NCBI RefSeq assembly: GCF_030936135.1
Contig: NC_082599.1
Location: 10,061,472-10,125,471, forward strand
Source: Gavia stellata
Taxonomy: Eukaryota; Chordata; Aves; Gaviiformes; Gaviidae
Direction of reading: 5' to 3'
Length of the DNA: 64,000 nucleotides
Shown here piece by piece: positions 24,171 through 37,639 of this stretch. The notes under the pieces are model-generated. The model was not told where the DNA came from and did no database searches. It saw only the letters and a program-made list of their open reading frames with translations. How positions within the stretch are numbered: position 1 is the stretch's first letter; every line of letters begins with the position of its first letter. The position numbers and the translations under genes were made by a program.

Positions 24171-27100
24171 TACAACAGTAAAAACTAATAAAACAAAAAA
24201 TTTTATATGCTACAAATAACACTTCCTCTTAGAATTGCTAATTAAAAAAATTGTTTGAGAAGCTGAGGTTTTGTTCAGAGACTTTGGAAACAGAAAAACA
24301 TATACAATATTTGAATAATAAAATTGTTTGGGATGCCTACAAACTTCAGTTGGGTCACCTCTAAAGGTATAACACTGAATAAACTGTCACAGCCCAGCAT
24401 TGAAAGCTCCTAGCAAAGACTATACAAGCAATATGCCTCAGACACTGACCCTAACTCACTCCCATTGCAGGTAACCTGTCATGATGCCATAGGGTCAAAC
24501 CTGGAAGTGACTCTTACCTACATTGAGATGTTTAAGTATACATTAAATGAACAGGCTGGCTCACAGGCTGGAAGTTAAGCACATGCTCAAGCATTTTTTC
24601 AGAGAAGGTCCTGAGTGACAATAGACTCATTACATAGGAAATGTCAGTTTTAAGCAAACTAAAAGCACAAGTGAGGCCCTAAGAAAAGAAGAGTTTTAGC
24701 ATAACCAAATTCGACTGCTCTCTCTTCCACAATTGAAGTATGGATACAGACATGATTTGAACTGCTTTGTTTTGTACTCAAATGATGATGGGCTTGGTCA
24801 CTGACTGCGTTTTACTAGTCCCTTCAGGATGAATGGTCTAATGGCATAAAAGTAAGAGATTTGCTAGGAAATCTTCTAAGGTTCAATTCTTTCACTTACT
24901 TTCTCTGCATCCATTTTGTTCTGGTACAGATCACCACTCAAAATCCTTTTCAAATTCACTGAATATAAGGAAATAAACAACAAGCCAAATTTTTTCCTCT
25001 AGCACTAGGTTTAAGAAGAGTATTATATCACCTTTCCTAGATACCTACCTAAAAACATAAATTCTTCATTTCTGTACTTAAAAGCCATGTCACAGCAATA
25101 ATATCCTCAACAATAATGTCCTTATTCTTTAGGAGCTGGGAAGGAAGACCACCTTCTAGAGTCCAGTAAGCAAGAATGACATTAATTTGACCTACAAGAA
25201 AATACTATTATTGAAAGCACTAGGAATACAACTGTGAAAATGAGCAATAAGCAACATTTCCAGTTAAATACATTTGGAAGTGAAGCACACTGATTAGTTA
25301 CAGTGACAAACAAAAAAGATGCATAGTCTTCAATTTAGAAAGCCAACATATTATTACAAGCATTTTCGGGGAAGTCATCATCTTACACCTGTTCTAGCAG
25401 TAGCCTCAAACAATATAGAAGTCACCTTTGTATTTCAAACTGCTATTTTAAAAAAAGCCAAACATAAAAAGGCTTTTAACGATGCCAGAGGAAACCAAAT
25501 TTGCATGTGGAGCAGAACTACCAAGGACTGGAGTAAATCAAAATATATATTTCTAAGGGGGTTAGGAGGCACTGCAAAAGTAATGAACAAAACATTCTCA
25601 CCACCAGATTATGGTTTACAGTTGAGAACACACTGTCTGCAGAGGACAGTGCTCTTAAGGCTGTCTCAGACTTCCCATTAAAAGACCATCTTTCCAGGAG
25701 TTCACAGCTTCCTCAAACTGTAATAGTTTGGGCTGAAAGTTTTTAAAATAGCTCTGACTAAGGCTGAAGTTTCCGAGAAATATTGACCTAAAACAATTCT
25801 GCTCTTTCTCAGGAATGAGAGGATGAATACATTGCTTCCCCCTTTTCGTTTTTTAAATATAAAACACCTTTTACAGCTGTTTGGTGGAGATGCTACAGCT
25901 CCCTCCATGACTCAGATCAGGATTTGGAAACATAGCATAGCAGTTGTCATAGTGTCAATATTCTGGGTTTTTTGTGAAAATGTCCACAAATTCAGCCAAG
26001 TTATGAGCTTCTACATATCTGCCCACACAGACTGAGCGGAAATTTTGGCTGTATAGCAGAAAGGAATATTGCAAATTATCACAGTGGAATGAAGATCAGG
26101 CAGAAAAGTTTGGGGATGACTGGATAAAGCAGCTCGATTACAAAGTGCACAGCAGAAGCTGGGCCACATAACAAAGAACAGCAATGGCAGCAGACTGTCC
26201 AGGGCATCCAAGGATTTTGGCCTTGCCAGTGTCTCAGGCCATCAGTATGTTTCTAGGTGCAGCTTTACAATGACCCTTCCAACAATTTTGAAGTTTTATT
26301 TCCCTCCACAGGATGACATTATAAATATTAAGGTTGAAAAAAAATAGCAAAATAAAAAACAACCCAACATTCTGGAATCCCTCCATAATTTTACTTCAGC
26401 ACCTTGGTAGTTTTTAACTATTAGATGTTCATCCACATGAAGCCATTTCATTCAGTGTACCAAGAGACCAATAGTCTGGGAACTCATCACAGCTATGCAG
26501 GAAATGAGACTGCCATCTTTAAGATCCTCTCTCAGTTACAGAAGGAATTGAAATACAGGCAGTGCATGAGGAAAGGAAAAAACATGGTCTTAAGGTTAAA
26601 AAATGTCATCCTCAAGTATTGAAGTCTGCTCAGCTTTGACCACAGCCTGTATGATGCTGAAAAGATCACCCTGAACTTTTCACTGTTGAACTCTGACTGT
26701 CTGGCCCTTACTTTCTGAAAATCCAGATTTTCTCAGATCACAGAATCTGATTTATGAAAGGGCCGAGAATTCAGAACTGCAGGAGGAGTCAGCTACACAT
26801 CTGCTTTCGCTACAAGTGCAAAGTATTCTGAAATTTATCAGGTATAAGGCATCTCAAATTGGATTGATAAAATTAGTGATCACTTTTACCTTACATTTCA
26901 CCATTTTTTCTGCCCCCGTGTGTTAAATAGCAAAAATACATTAAACTGTGATTAATCAAAGGATTAATAAACTACCCTCTTATAGTAGCACTATAGAAAG
27001 GTACTTGAGGAAGTCGATAATCATGCATTCAATGCTGGACAGAATGGTGTGCAGCAAATAACTCAGTGGCATACACTGAGCAATTCAGATAAAAAGAAAC

Positions 27101-27955
27101 ATTTCATAAAGCTCCTATTCAGTGGTGTCTATTGTATATGTTAAAGGCGCAGACGCCTCATAGAAAAAAGTAGCTATGCAATCATGTAATTTAATATCCC
27201 TGCCAGGATGTGGATGAACAATTGGAAAAATTACCAGAATTAAGATTGCCTATGTATTTTCTGTTTTCTCTACACTTGACTTTAAAACCTTAACACTCTT
27301 GTAACAAAGCATATGATATACTGGCTTACCAAAAAACATTTTTCCACTTTTGACTATTTCCATGTCAGAGATTTGTAAACACCTTTTTGTATTAAAGTCC
27401 TAGTAATATTTAAAAAATCGGGAACTTTAAAAAGTCACTGAACTTTATATTCAAAAATATTAGTACATTATACATTTATAGTAACTTGGAATACCGAACC
27501 CACCTTTCAAGCATACATGAAAATGCTATCATTTATCACGTAAGGGTATAAGACCACGTTCAGTGACCCATTTAGGAGGGTATGGGGGTAGAGGCCAGGA
27601 ATCTGAAACTATCCACTTTAAAATGTCTCCCTTCTTTAACTTGAATCAATTAAGGAAATGGTTTGCCATTAAATTATGGCTCTCCCACACACCATTTAAA
27701 TACACACTTGACTCCCATTGAAATGGTCAGTTCAACTTAAATTAGATTGAACTGTGCATAAACAAAAGGCTACTGGAGAGCACAAAACTCCCATAGCACC
27801 CTCTACTGATAAAGAGGGAATGGGATTAACATTCATACAGAGCAATTCCACAGAACAGGCAAAGTAACACAGAAAAGTGAAAATGGGTTTTCATTGCAGT
27901 GCAGAATTTAAGCTGCTGCTTTATAAAGGGACCCTTTCAAGACATTTACACTCAA
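24171..27955. other. Intergenic, no gene supported
   Basis: AT-rich noncoding DNA. A short segment near 24568-24600 (GTTAAGCACATGCTCAAGCA) resembles one arm of the palindromic repeats common in reptile genomes, but no second arm was found. The 120-codon + frame at 25319-25681 has no known motif or splice context and is treated as chance. Confidence 0.4.
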
Positions 27956-27969
27956 AGGCCCAATCCTGT

Positions 27970-28029
27970 AGTCCTTACTCTGGCAAAATTCCAGCTGAAG
28001 TCAATGGGAATATTGCCTGTGTAAGGACT
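27970..28029. repeat. Imperfect palindrome, likely ancient amniote hairpin repeat
   Basis: The left arm AGTCCTTACTCTGGCAAAAT (extending to 27993) pairs with the right arm ATATTGCCTGTGTAAGGACT (from 28006) at about 20 of 24 positions, around a short GAAGTCAAT centre. The shape (long imperfect stem, centre with GTCAATGG) matches a class of palindromic interspersed repeats that I know as common in turtle and crocodile genomes and rarer in birds. It is probably a MITE-like relic. The family name cannot be settled by eye. Confidence 0.65.
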
Positions 28030-30630
28030 ATTCAAAATTAGTCAAACTGTCTGAATATCATTCAATCAGCTCTAATCACTGCATTGAGAATAAAGGCCGT
28101 AATTTTGGCATTTTTTGTCACTTTAAATTCTTCAACAAATACTTGCATTATTCTCTGTAAATCATCTTGCCAAGCAGTATTTGTCAAATAATTGGACAAT
28201 TTTTTTCCATCAACCATTGAATAAATTATGAATAACAAGCACTGATTTAACCATGTGACTCCCATCAGTCAATTCTTAAGTTTCCTATGAAGGGCTTAAC
28301 TGGGGGTTTTATTGGTGGCTTAAACATTAGAGAAAATCTCATTCAACAAGAACCTTTCCACCAGGATTGACAGCGTAAAGGCTAAACCTAAATTGTGATT
28401 TACTTTTTTAATTGTATAGACTAACATAAATGTTAGCATTTTTTTCTTGACAGAATTTCTGATTTTACTCATTCTGCCAAATCCAAAGTGTAACCTTTAG
28501 GAAAAAATATATGCAAAGCTCTACTTAGGAGAGATGATATATGTAAAGAGACTTAATAACGTTTGTTAGATTAACGGATATAGTTGGAATAAATATTTAT
28601 TTTCTCTCAGGCACATAAGCCTCACACAGGCACAATAGCAACAACACTACCACATTATTAGCAACAGCATTTGGGTCTCCTATACAACAAATCTTTTACT
28701 GGTTCTTCCACCTTTGAGATAAACTCTAATTAGAAATATTAGTGTCATTAGGAAATTTTAAAGGGAGGATGAAGATGCAGCTTTACTATCTTTTAACTCT
28801 CTTTTAATAATAAATTACAGTAAAAATTAAAGAGACATTTAAATAGGCATTTAATAGGCATTTAAAATAGAAATTTAAATTTTCTATTAAAAATTAATAG
28901 GAGAAAAATTAATTTAAAATTAGAAATACTAGGGCTTCAGAGTGCACCAATAGGCCAGTGACCAGTCTCTAAAATATTAAGTGAATTCTGTTTTAGAAGA
29001 AGAAACAATCCCTTAAAAAGATCCATTATTGTGCAACACCATGCTAAGAGAAAAATCTTGGGTTTATCTAAACTTGTACAGCAGCCGCAGGTACTATTAC
29101 TAGAAACAAATCATTTTGGTTACTAATAATCTCATCTGAAATTGTTATTCAGTAACACCTATGCCCTCCAAAACGGCTCATACCCTGTCAGGCTGGATAC
29201 GCACACAAGGCAATGATGGCCATAAACAATGCCAAACAAAGGCATAGCCAGAGTCCAAGGTATCCCTCTCCTCCTCTCCACTCTGAGATAAGCACACTGA
29301 CTCCTTGAATGACTTTCCACCCAGGCCAAAACAAAAAAAATAATAATAATGTGGGGAGGCAAGGGCAAATGAGAAGATGAGCAAGGAAGACTGTGATGAG
29401 AGTTTATAAAGCAATGGTGATTGGTAAAACAAATTGAAATGTTACATGGAAAAAATGAGTTATAGAAGGAATTACTACTCTGTGCCGTAGCTTGCCCTAC
29501 AGAAGCAACATGGATTCCCTCTGTCTCTCCCCCATGTGGTTGTATCTATATGCACGTTTTCTTGTATGTTATTAACTCTCATTAACTTTGTGTTTCCCTC
29601 TCATTAATTCACCTTTTATTTCAGGTAGTATCAGGAAGTGCAATTAGCTGCATCAAGCACATCTTCACCATGCAAATTATTTCACTGGTAACTATGTTTA
29701 TAATTAAGTGGTTTAACACCACTTTATTACATCTTTTCTGTTGCTTACAACCTTGCCAAACTTCAACTGTTTTCCATGCCAGGTTTCTGTCTCAGGAAGA
29801 AAATTTTCTGGAAAGTTTCTGTAAAAACCTTCTATGTGAGTGGAAAAACTGTTTTGTCTACATTCAAAAACTTGTGCCTTTCACTAATACTGTTGGTGTG
29901 ACAATTGCAGGAAAGAGATAAAATTTGGGCATGTCCTTCTGCATATGCTCATGGAAGTCTTGTTAGCGTTTGCAGATTTAAAGCCCCTGTCTACTGCTAA
30001 TACGTTCCATCCTCCCAGAGCTCTGAAAATAGAACCACATCGACCCAGCAGTTGACTGTTCTCTATCCTTGCCCTAAAAGTCTATGCAGGACTTCTTCTG
30101 CAACCAGGAGATACCAGTGCAAGAAGCACAGGGACTAAGATGAGAAAAGCTATGGCTTTTAGTCCTACACTGCAGCCCACTGGATGTGTATCCATCTGTG
30201 GATAGACTTCTGGGCAATACAACCCAGGCAGTTTAACACCACAGCCAAGTCTACCTTAAGCTCATTTTGGGCCAACCACCTAAGTGTTAATTCAGTTGTC
30301 CAGAAAGATTTTACAACTCCCACTAAGCTGCATGTTGCAGAGACTTAGAAGCAGGAAGCGAGTTCCCCACCTTAAAGCTAATTTGGGCATGATGGCAGAC
30401 TGGGATAAGACAGGAGAAATCTGCATTCTACAGCAAAAAATAGGAAGCAACTTTGCATTGACTGTAAAAGCTGATCCTAACCAACACTCAAAGAAGAACA
30501 CATCTCTGAAGATGCACGCAGTGTCAATTCTGGCACTTCCTAACCTTCGCAACCTTGTATTATAATTATGTTGGTCTTTTACTGTAGGTCTCTGCTCTAA
30601 CAGCCCTGTTTTTTCATATTAAAAAAGCAT
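28030..30630. other. Intergenic, AT-rich
   Basis: No gene seen. Around 28820-28930 the sequence is extremely AT-rich, with a repeated AGGCATTTAA motif and self-complementary AATTTAAATT stretches. A TAATAATAAT run lies near 29340. Overlapping minus frames at 29159-29432 and opposite-strand frames at 30284-30565 are treated as chance. Confidence 0.45.
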
Positions 30631-30720
30631 TGGGGTAGATTCTCTGCTGGTGTAAACTGGCACAGTGCCATTGATTCTAGTGGAACTGTGCCAATTTTCA
30701 TCAGCTGCAAATCTGGACCA
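30631..30720. repeat. Long imperfect palindrome, likely ancient amniote hairpin repeat
   Basis: The left arm contains AGATTCTCTGCTGGTGTAAA then TGGCACAGTGCCA. The right arm, read in reverse complement, gives AGATTTGCAGCTGATGAAAA then TGGCACAGTTCCA. About three quarters of some 41 positions pair, with a short centre near 30672-30679. The pattern matches the well-known reptile repeat whose consensus reads like an AGATTCTCAGCTGGTGTAAA hairpin. It is a second family beside the one at 27.97 kb and is likely a MITE-like fossil. Confidence 0.7.
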
Positions 30721-32929
30721 TTCTTGTTAATTTACTTGTAAAGAAGCTCCCCACATGCCTCTAATCATTTCTATTTTCCCCCTTGACCCTTCCTGTTTTT
30801 TTATCTTAGAAATGTAGTAATAAAATGCTTTATTTTGTTTCATCAGCAAATTGGGATGTTGTTAGTCACCACTTCTAGCCTATCCTCCAAACACAATAGG
30901 TTGCAGTGCAAAAAGCTCTGCAACAGTGCTGTCCCAGGCTGCTATACCTCCATGGTTTGGCATGGTGCAGGAAGGAAAGCGTATAGTGCAGCTTGCATGG
31001 CATCTCAGGTAATAAGACCTGCTCACTGTGCTGCGTCAGAACAAGAGGTGGCACGTGCTTTGTCTTGATGGCAATTTAAATGCATCCATAATGACCCTTG
31101 GACATTCCACTGACTGATTTATTTTTCTGATGAAATCTTTTGCTTTCTATCACCAATGTATTTTTTCCCCACATTGGCTTTATTTGTGTTACCTCAATTA
31201 TCTTTTTTTTTTTTTTTTTTTACAATTACCTGTGTTACTAGCTACTGTCTAAAAACCTCATCTAGTATTTTTTGTGGAACTCGCATCTTTTTGATAAAAC
31301 TATATATGTACTTGTATTGCCAACCTTCTCCATTAAATTGTTGTAAGGCTGGAGCAGCAAGATATACTGTTGCAACAGTCACAGTTATTTCTCCTTAGAA
31401 TTATACTCATCCAGGTTCTTTATAGTTTTTTTTAATCTTTAACGATTTTATCAATTAAGTTTCCTGACACCAAAGAAAGGTTCACCATTCTAATTCCTGG
31501 AATCATTCTCAGAACCATTTTCCCCAAAACAGTTTTGTATAAAGCAGCTACTTTCAGTTTTCCACTATTGTATCACATTTTGCTGATTAATTACCTAAGT
31601 TTTAATAGGAATTCGGTTAGCAATTCTTTAGCTCCTTCAGATTCCTTGGATGAATGCCACAGGTTCTGCCTTTCACTGTCATTTAATTCCATGGGTTGTT
31701 GCAAACCCTGTATATACATCATTGCTTTTGGCAGCACTTGCTGTTTGTAAATAGCAAATGTTAAGGCAGGTAGTTGCTTACGATCTGCTCTGCTGAAGTT
31801 CTAAGCAAAGCAACCAGAATACTTTGTTTCTGCATAAGCTCTTTGTCTTTTCAGTTTGTGCCCTGGTGACTCCTCATGCATTTCCAGCACATTATCACTA
31901 TAGCTCTAAAGATTCTTCAGATTTTCTCTAACTTATGTGAGATTAATTACACTTGTATTACAGGGATGTGGCTTTGAAATAATAATAAAAACCTATTATT
32001 TAAAATACACACCAAAAGTCATATTCCTAGTTTTAGATGTGTTACAAATCTTAGGTTTTTAAGATGTTTAGTTTATATTGTGTTGTATATCACATTTTGA
32101 CATGACATTGAATGATGTCATCTACCTCTACTCACTCTCTCCTTAAAATCCCATTGGAGAAGAAACAGTTTTGGCTTTGTGCTCTTTACTGTCATACTTA
32201 ACCTATTCAAGGTAATATTTAGCCCACATATTCCCTCATCGTCCCATACACTCTTCACTTTTCTTGCCTGGAAAAAAAGCTATGGGATTTACAGAACAGC
32301 CTCCCACTTCCACATCCTGATCTGTCTTTCCTACGCAGCATACAGAAATAAATTATTGTACCTCATTGACTTTTTTCATGAGCACCATATTTCACAAGTG
32401 ATAAATTAGAGCTATATTATCTTGATGCTAGACATTAAGCCCTACCCAGAGTTTTCTTTAAGCTCCTTATATCAGCATTTGCAAGTTTTATTATTTTATT
32501 GAAATGTTCCTCTTTAGAGGTGTCTTTTCACCTTTGCTGCACCACAGCTGCAGTTGCTTACCGTATCTCCTATTCTTGGGTATATTTTGCAAAGATGAGA
32601 GGTCTGAACAGCATGTAAGAAACGGGACATTTTTATCTGAAAATATCAAGAGGAGAAAGCAAAATTATGGAAAAATACTCTTTCTTGTGAAGAATGTTTT
32701 TTGCCGCATATGCTTTTGTTCTATCAGAAAACGTATAGTAATAAGCAAGAATAAGAAATATTTTTGCTCTGTTAAGTTGTTGATGAAACAAAGAACAGCA
32801 TACTATATTGTTCAGGTATCAATTTTTTTAAGTTGAAAATTTCTATAATGCACAGGGTGGAAAAAAGACAGGAACATATTCTAGGCCTAGGCAAATGTCT
32901 CAAGAGTGGTTTGACAAACCCAGCCTATT
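30721..32929. other. Intergenic, no gene supported
   Basis: AT-rich noncoding DNA. Open frames at 30835-31068, 31156-31398 and 32504-32836 (all +) are cysteine- and phenylalanine-rich translations of T-rich sequence without splice support. Confidence 0.4.
31203..31221 (+). repeat. Poly(T) tract, 19 T
   Basis: A homopolymer run, seen as poly(A) on the minus strand. No retroposon body is recognised next to it on the minus-strand 5' side. Confidence 0.9.
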
Positions 32930-33307
32930 CAGATTAGCAACAAAAATTGAGGTATGACTGGATGACATTGTTAATGTATCTTTTCAAGGAGAAAATACCA
33001 GTTAATAAAGAGCTCTTCAGCCTAGCTGAGAAAGGCATAAAAAGAGCAAATGGCTAGAAGCTGATGCCAGACAAATTCAAATGAGATATAATAGAGTAAC
33101 AGTTACGATAATTAACCACTTGAACAAACAACCTCCCCCAAGTTATGAAATTTTTAGATGAAAACTGAATGGATGGCTTTCTGAAAGATAGGATTTAAAC
33201 AAATGGTTTAAGTTCTAAACTTTGCTAACTGCATCAAATTCCTTGCACAACCATAGAAGGTCAGACTGGACGATCAAATTGTGCCTCAAACCTGAAAGTT
33301 TTACAAT
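32930..33307 (+). mobile_element. Ancient CR1-like LINE 3' end (non-avian-type tail)
   Basis: The 3'-terminal coding and UTR blocks of an old CR1/L3-type element are readable in order: GAGCTCTTCAGCCTAGCTGA (about 33010), AAAGGCATAAAAAGAGCAAA, GGCTAGAAGCTGATGCCAGA, AAATTCAAATGAGATATAAT, and finally AGGTCAGACTGGACGATCAA (about 33257-33276). The last block corresponds to the GGTCAGACTAGATGATC ending typical of old sauropsid CR1 lineages, distinct from the young avian octamer-tailed type. It is strongly decayed with no frame left, and it lies in the same (+) orientation as the other CR1 copies. Confidence 0.7.
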
Positions 33308-36300
33308 GTGGCGAGACATAACTTTCAGAATCACACAACCATTCAGAACAACTGCTTGTTTGTCATAATTGTCTTCTTTGCATTTTCTTAAAACAGTAAT
33401 TTTGTGAAACAGCTTTCTAACCCTCTGTCTCGTTACACAAAAGGTTAATTTCCCTACAGACAGATCAGGTAAAAAGCAGGCAAAAGTTGCATTCAAAAAA
33501 CCACCCCTGTTTCAAATAGCATTTAACATTAAAAGAGAGAGAGAGGGAGAAAGAGACACAAATGCCAGCACTGGAAGTATTAAAAGCACGCTCTGAAAAC
33601 CTCTGTGATGACAGTTTGAAGAAAGCAGCTTTTATGTGCTACTGAGCCCACTTCTACAATGTCTTTTAAATACAACTGTTTACCTAGAAAATACAAGCAA
33701 TGGCCAGAATCTGGACTAGAAGAGGCACCTTTTGATTGCAGACACTGAACTGAATCCTTAACTAATAAATTGCTCCACACCTTTGTCTTAAACAAGAAAA
33801 GCAAAGGTCTGCATTTTCTCACAAGAATGCACAAGCCCCCTCAAAAGCAATATGGTTTTCTACATCTAAGTCTCAGTATTTGTTGACTTAAAGAGTTTGT
33901 ACGAATGACAATGCACATCACTGGTTTGTTACTTCTGTCATCTGTGCTACTGAGTGTACCTTGACTCAGATCAAAGTTGAAAGCTTCTTAAAAGATACAC
34001 AAACCACAATGTGACAAATAGCATGCTTTGTTTGACACAGCAAACAAGAAATTACTTTCATCAACCTAGGAAAAGAATCCTGTGTTTTCAGTGCTAATTC
34101 TGAAGACCGCAATGATGGAACCAGAGCTTTACTTCATCCTCAAGGAATGAGGACCTCTCCGAAGACAAACAAAGAGGAAGAAACAATATCAGTGCATTAA
34201 ATGCTGACGAAGGTATGAATCCGAGGCTTGTACTCTACACTACACATTTGTAGAAAATTCACCCTTTACGTAATTAAACGGATTTCCCACAAAGGGGAAA
34301 ATGTCTCCATTAGGCAAATATTCATCTAACCGGAAATTACAGATTAGAACATAGACAGCACTTCACAGATACATCCAAAACTAAACATTCATACATCTAC
34401 AGCATTACACACCCTAGTACCATACACAGTTAACACACAGGCATCAGAAATATTGCAAACCAGATGTTTTTGGTTTGTTCTTTTTACAGTAACATTACCT
34501 AAGTAATTTCCAATGCATTCTTATAAGATATTTGAAAGTTTTTGCACATATAAAGCACTTCAGATCTATAAATCCCCACAAATATGTGCATTATTGGAGT
34601 AAAAAAAAATTCACCATGACATATGCTCAAAAAGAATCAATGGTCATGCATGAAAACACATTTGGCTTGGAATCTAATTTGTTCCAAAAAATGTACGTAT
34701 ACAAATTTCCCCTTGAATTAAGCTTTTCCTCCGTGAGAAGGAAATCATGTCTACTTAACAGAACAGATTTTAAATTCAACTATAAACCAGTGACAGTCTT
34801 TTCACTGACTTGAAAGGGCTTTAAATGGGACCTAATAACATCTCTACTACCCTTACAAACTAAAACTATGCAGCTTTCCTACAGAGTTGGAAGCACATGC
34901 CTGAAAGTTAGCAGAAACTGACAGAAAATGCAAACAGTAAATAGCACAACAATGAAACATACATAGAATGTGTGTGTACACATGTGTATAAACAAATACA
35001 TACATTTAATATATATGTGAACAAATAGTAAACAAGGTAAAACATTTTCAAACTTCCGAGAAGAAAGAGCAGACACTATTTTTATAATTAAGGATGTCTG
35101 ACTCAGTTCTTTTAAAAAAAACTTTAACTGGGCAACTACAAAGCTCTGTGACACGGTGTTCCTTGCTAAGCCAAAGGCATGGCTCACATGTGCTGATTTG
35201 CCAAAACCTGCCTTCCTCAGCCAGCAGAAGTATTTCAAGCTGGAATTCCTTGTTAATGCATTCAGACTCAGCTCTCATCATTTATGACAGCAGTGCACTT
35301 GATTCTTAAAAGAATTATTGGCTTGTACGCTTTCAGCAGCATAAATGTCCTTATTTCTAGTGGGAAAAAAAAAAATCTGTATCTTTACACGTGCAAAGGT
35401 CATTACCCATCCTATTCACTGTCCACACCCTGGAGCTTGGTTTGGAGACAATAACACAGCCCAACATCATCTACCAACACTACATAACAACCCTTCCAGG
35501 GATAAGCTTACAAAAGGTATAGCACTCACCATTCTTGCTGTTTACAACACAAGCTTTACTTATTGTGTCAATATACATTTCTATAACAAGTTCTTTTAAA
35601 ACCGCCATTCAAATGTTGATCAATTTGAAGTAACCTCCACAGAAGTACTACATTCCTTTCAAAAATATTTTTATTACACTCCTCTAACATGTCAAAATAT
35701 AAAAACATATTACAGACAATATCATGGTATAAAGCCCTCACTTCAGTGAAGCTCATTACAGTTGCTGTACTAGAAAGTTTACTTCAAACCTTTGCCCTAG
35801 TATTGCTGATTCTGTATGAAATTTATTCAACCCACACAATTTATTAGCTCTTCCTGAAAAGTTACTCTCCTGCTATTGATGGCAGCAGGCCACCTGCTTC
35901 TGCTAATTAGCAGTACCATGCTCGGTTGCAGCTCTACAAGAAGAAAATGGATTGGCTCTTCAGCTAGTGCATTTTGTTCTAGAAGACCAGAAGCTGTTGA
36001 ATCTGCGTCTTACTCTTTCAAAAAGGCTTTAAAGCTTACTACAGCTCAGATGAGTGCTGCTAACCTGTGGCTAAAATTCTCATTTTTCCTAAATCTTCTT
36101 AAAAAGAATTCTGTAAAACTCAACCATTCTAGACAGAGCCATGATTTCAGCACTATTTAAACACACAATTAACATTTTAAAATTATACACAGGGATAAAA
36201 ACAGGTATCATTAGTCACTTCTTAGTCACCTTCAAAACAGGCAGCGTGCTCATTATGTTAATGTCCTTGGAGTGTTTAAAGCAACCTTTTGCATTTGAAG

Positions 36301-36673
36301 TGGAGGCTCTTGGTAAAAGGTGGCACTTAGTAAGAAATGGCAATTACTGAGGCATGTTACTCTGCAGAAGACTGCAGTATGAATTTTAATTTCTTCCTGA
36401 CCATGTATCAGCTAAGGCTAATACAGACATTTTAGTTTAGAAGCAGTAGGAAGTACAGTAAAAGTGAAAACCAAAGTAAGAGACAACACTAATCTTCTCT
36501 GAGTTTCAATTAAGGCCCAGCACCTCTGGATTAAAGGCTTATTTTAATGAAAAGCCTTAATTAAGCATACATGTGTATAGGATCACCTTAACGAGGTATG
36601 ACAGAAGAGATGGCAAACATTATTTTAAAAAGAAGCTTATTAGCAACTTTAAGAAACTCAGTCAAGGATTCCT
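33308..36673. other. Intergenic, no gene supported
   Basis: Noncoding sequence. Contents noticed: a GA-rich microsatellite (33534-33556), a TG-rich patch (34969-34990), and an imperfect inverted repeat around AAGGCTT...AAGCCTT at about 36534-36566. The 119-codon minus frame at 34879-35238 and overlapping frames are cysteine- and phenylalanine-rich and lack splice support. Confidence 0.4.
33534..33556 (+). repeat. GA-rich microsatellite
   Basis: An AGAGAGAGAGAGG-type run that is partly interrupted. Confidence 0.8.
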
Positions 36674-36692
36674 AAAAAAAAAAAAAAAAAAA
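36674..36692 (+). repeat. Poly(A) tract, 19 A
   Basis: A simple homopolymer run with no element body recognised upstream. Confidence 0.9.
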
Positions 36693-37639
36693 GTAATGCA
36701 ATACAGGAAAGACACAAGAATGCTGGACCAAGTTCAAGCATAAAACATTGAAACCAAAATTGGCACTAGAGGTATTTTTCAGTATCTTTGTATTCAAATT
36801 TATACATACTAATGATTTTTCTACACATCAATGGGTTTATTTTTGCAAATATTACAGCATTTGCACTTTCATTTAAATTTTAGACAGCAAAAAATCAAGT
36901 TTTCTACTTTGTTTGCTAATTAAAATGTATTATTAAAAATCTTTAAAAGTTTACACTTTAAAATATCCCTTTATGGTATTACTGAGTCAGGTTCGGTATC
37001 AGGCTAACTTGCAAGTTCACTTTAAAAACCATTATTTTATCTTTTTATTCTGTCTTTAGAAACAATCGGTGATTTAACATCATTTTAAAGATAGCCACTT
37101 AAGTCGCTTTTTACATCTTCCCCTACAGTACACAGAGGTATACTCATTTGCAGATTTGACTTTAAAGTAATTACTTATAATTACAGAGAAGAAGCGCATC
37201 CAGTGGATTAATCACTCCATTTATATGCTGCTCGAAGGATTACTCTCAGGACAGCCTCACTGCTTTTGCTCGGAAAATGTCAGTTCCACAAGAAAACAAA
37301 TCTCTCAAATCAGTAGCAGCTGAGAAGGACTCTGACAACTATTTAAACCCAAAAGATTAAAGAAATGGCACACCTGGACTGGTGGCAGCATCTGTACCTG
37401 TCCTCCTCTTGAGAAATAAAGGGCCGCCAAGTGAGAATAACCAGGAAAATGGCCAGAGGAAGCCTACACTCCTACTAGGGGCTAAAGGTACCTTTGCACA
37501 GTTCTGGATCTGATAGAAACACATCAGTGGTTATTAAAAACAAGGGCAGTTCTTCTGGTCAGGAAGCCACGCTCTGAAGCCTGGCAAGTCCCTGAAGGAG
37601 CTGCCGCTGTACACTAACCCCAGTCTTACAGTCTCCCCG
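36693..37639. other. Intergenic, upstream of the CpG island
   Basis: No convincing exon. A minus-strand acceptor-like site near 37345 is followed by about 30 open codons (LSESFSAATDLRDLFSCGTD...) and then a stop near 37251, but nothing upstream joins it in phase, so it is not called. Confidence 0.35.

Noticed and set aside
25319-25681. 120-codon + frame
   Set aside because: No splice sites at its ends, no motif, and no similarity to any family I know.
37250-37345. Minus-strand acceptor followed by about 30 codons
   Set aside because: Nothing between this point and the CpG island joins it in phase as a coding exon.
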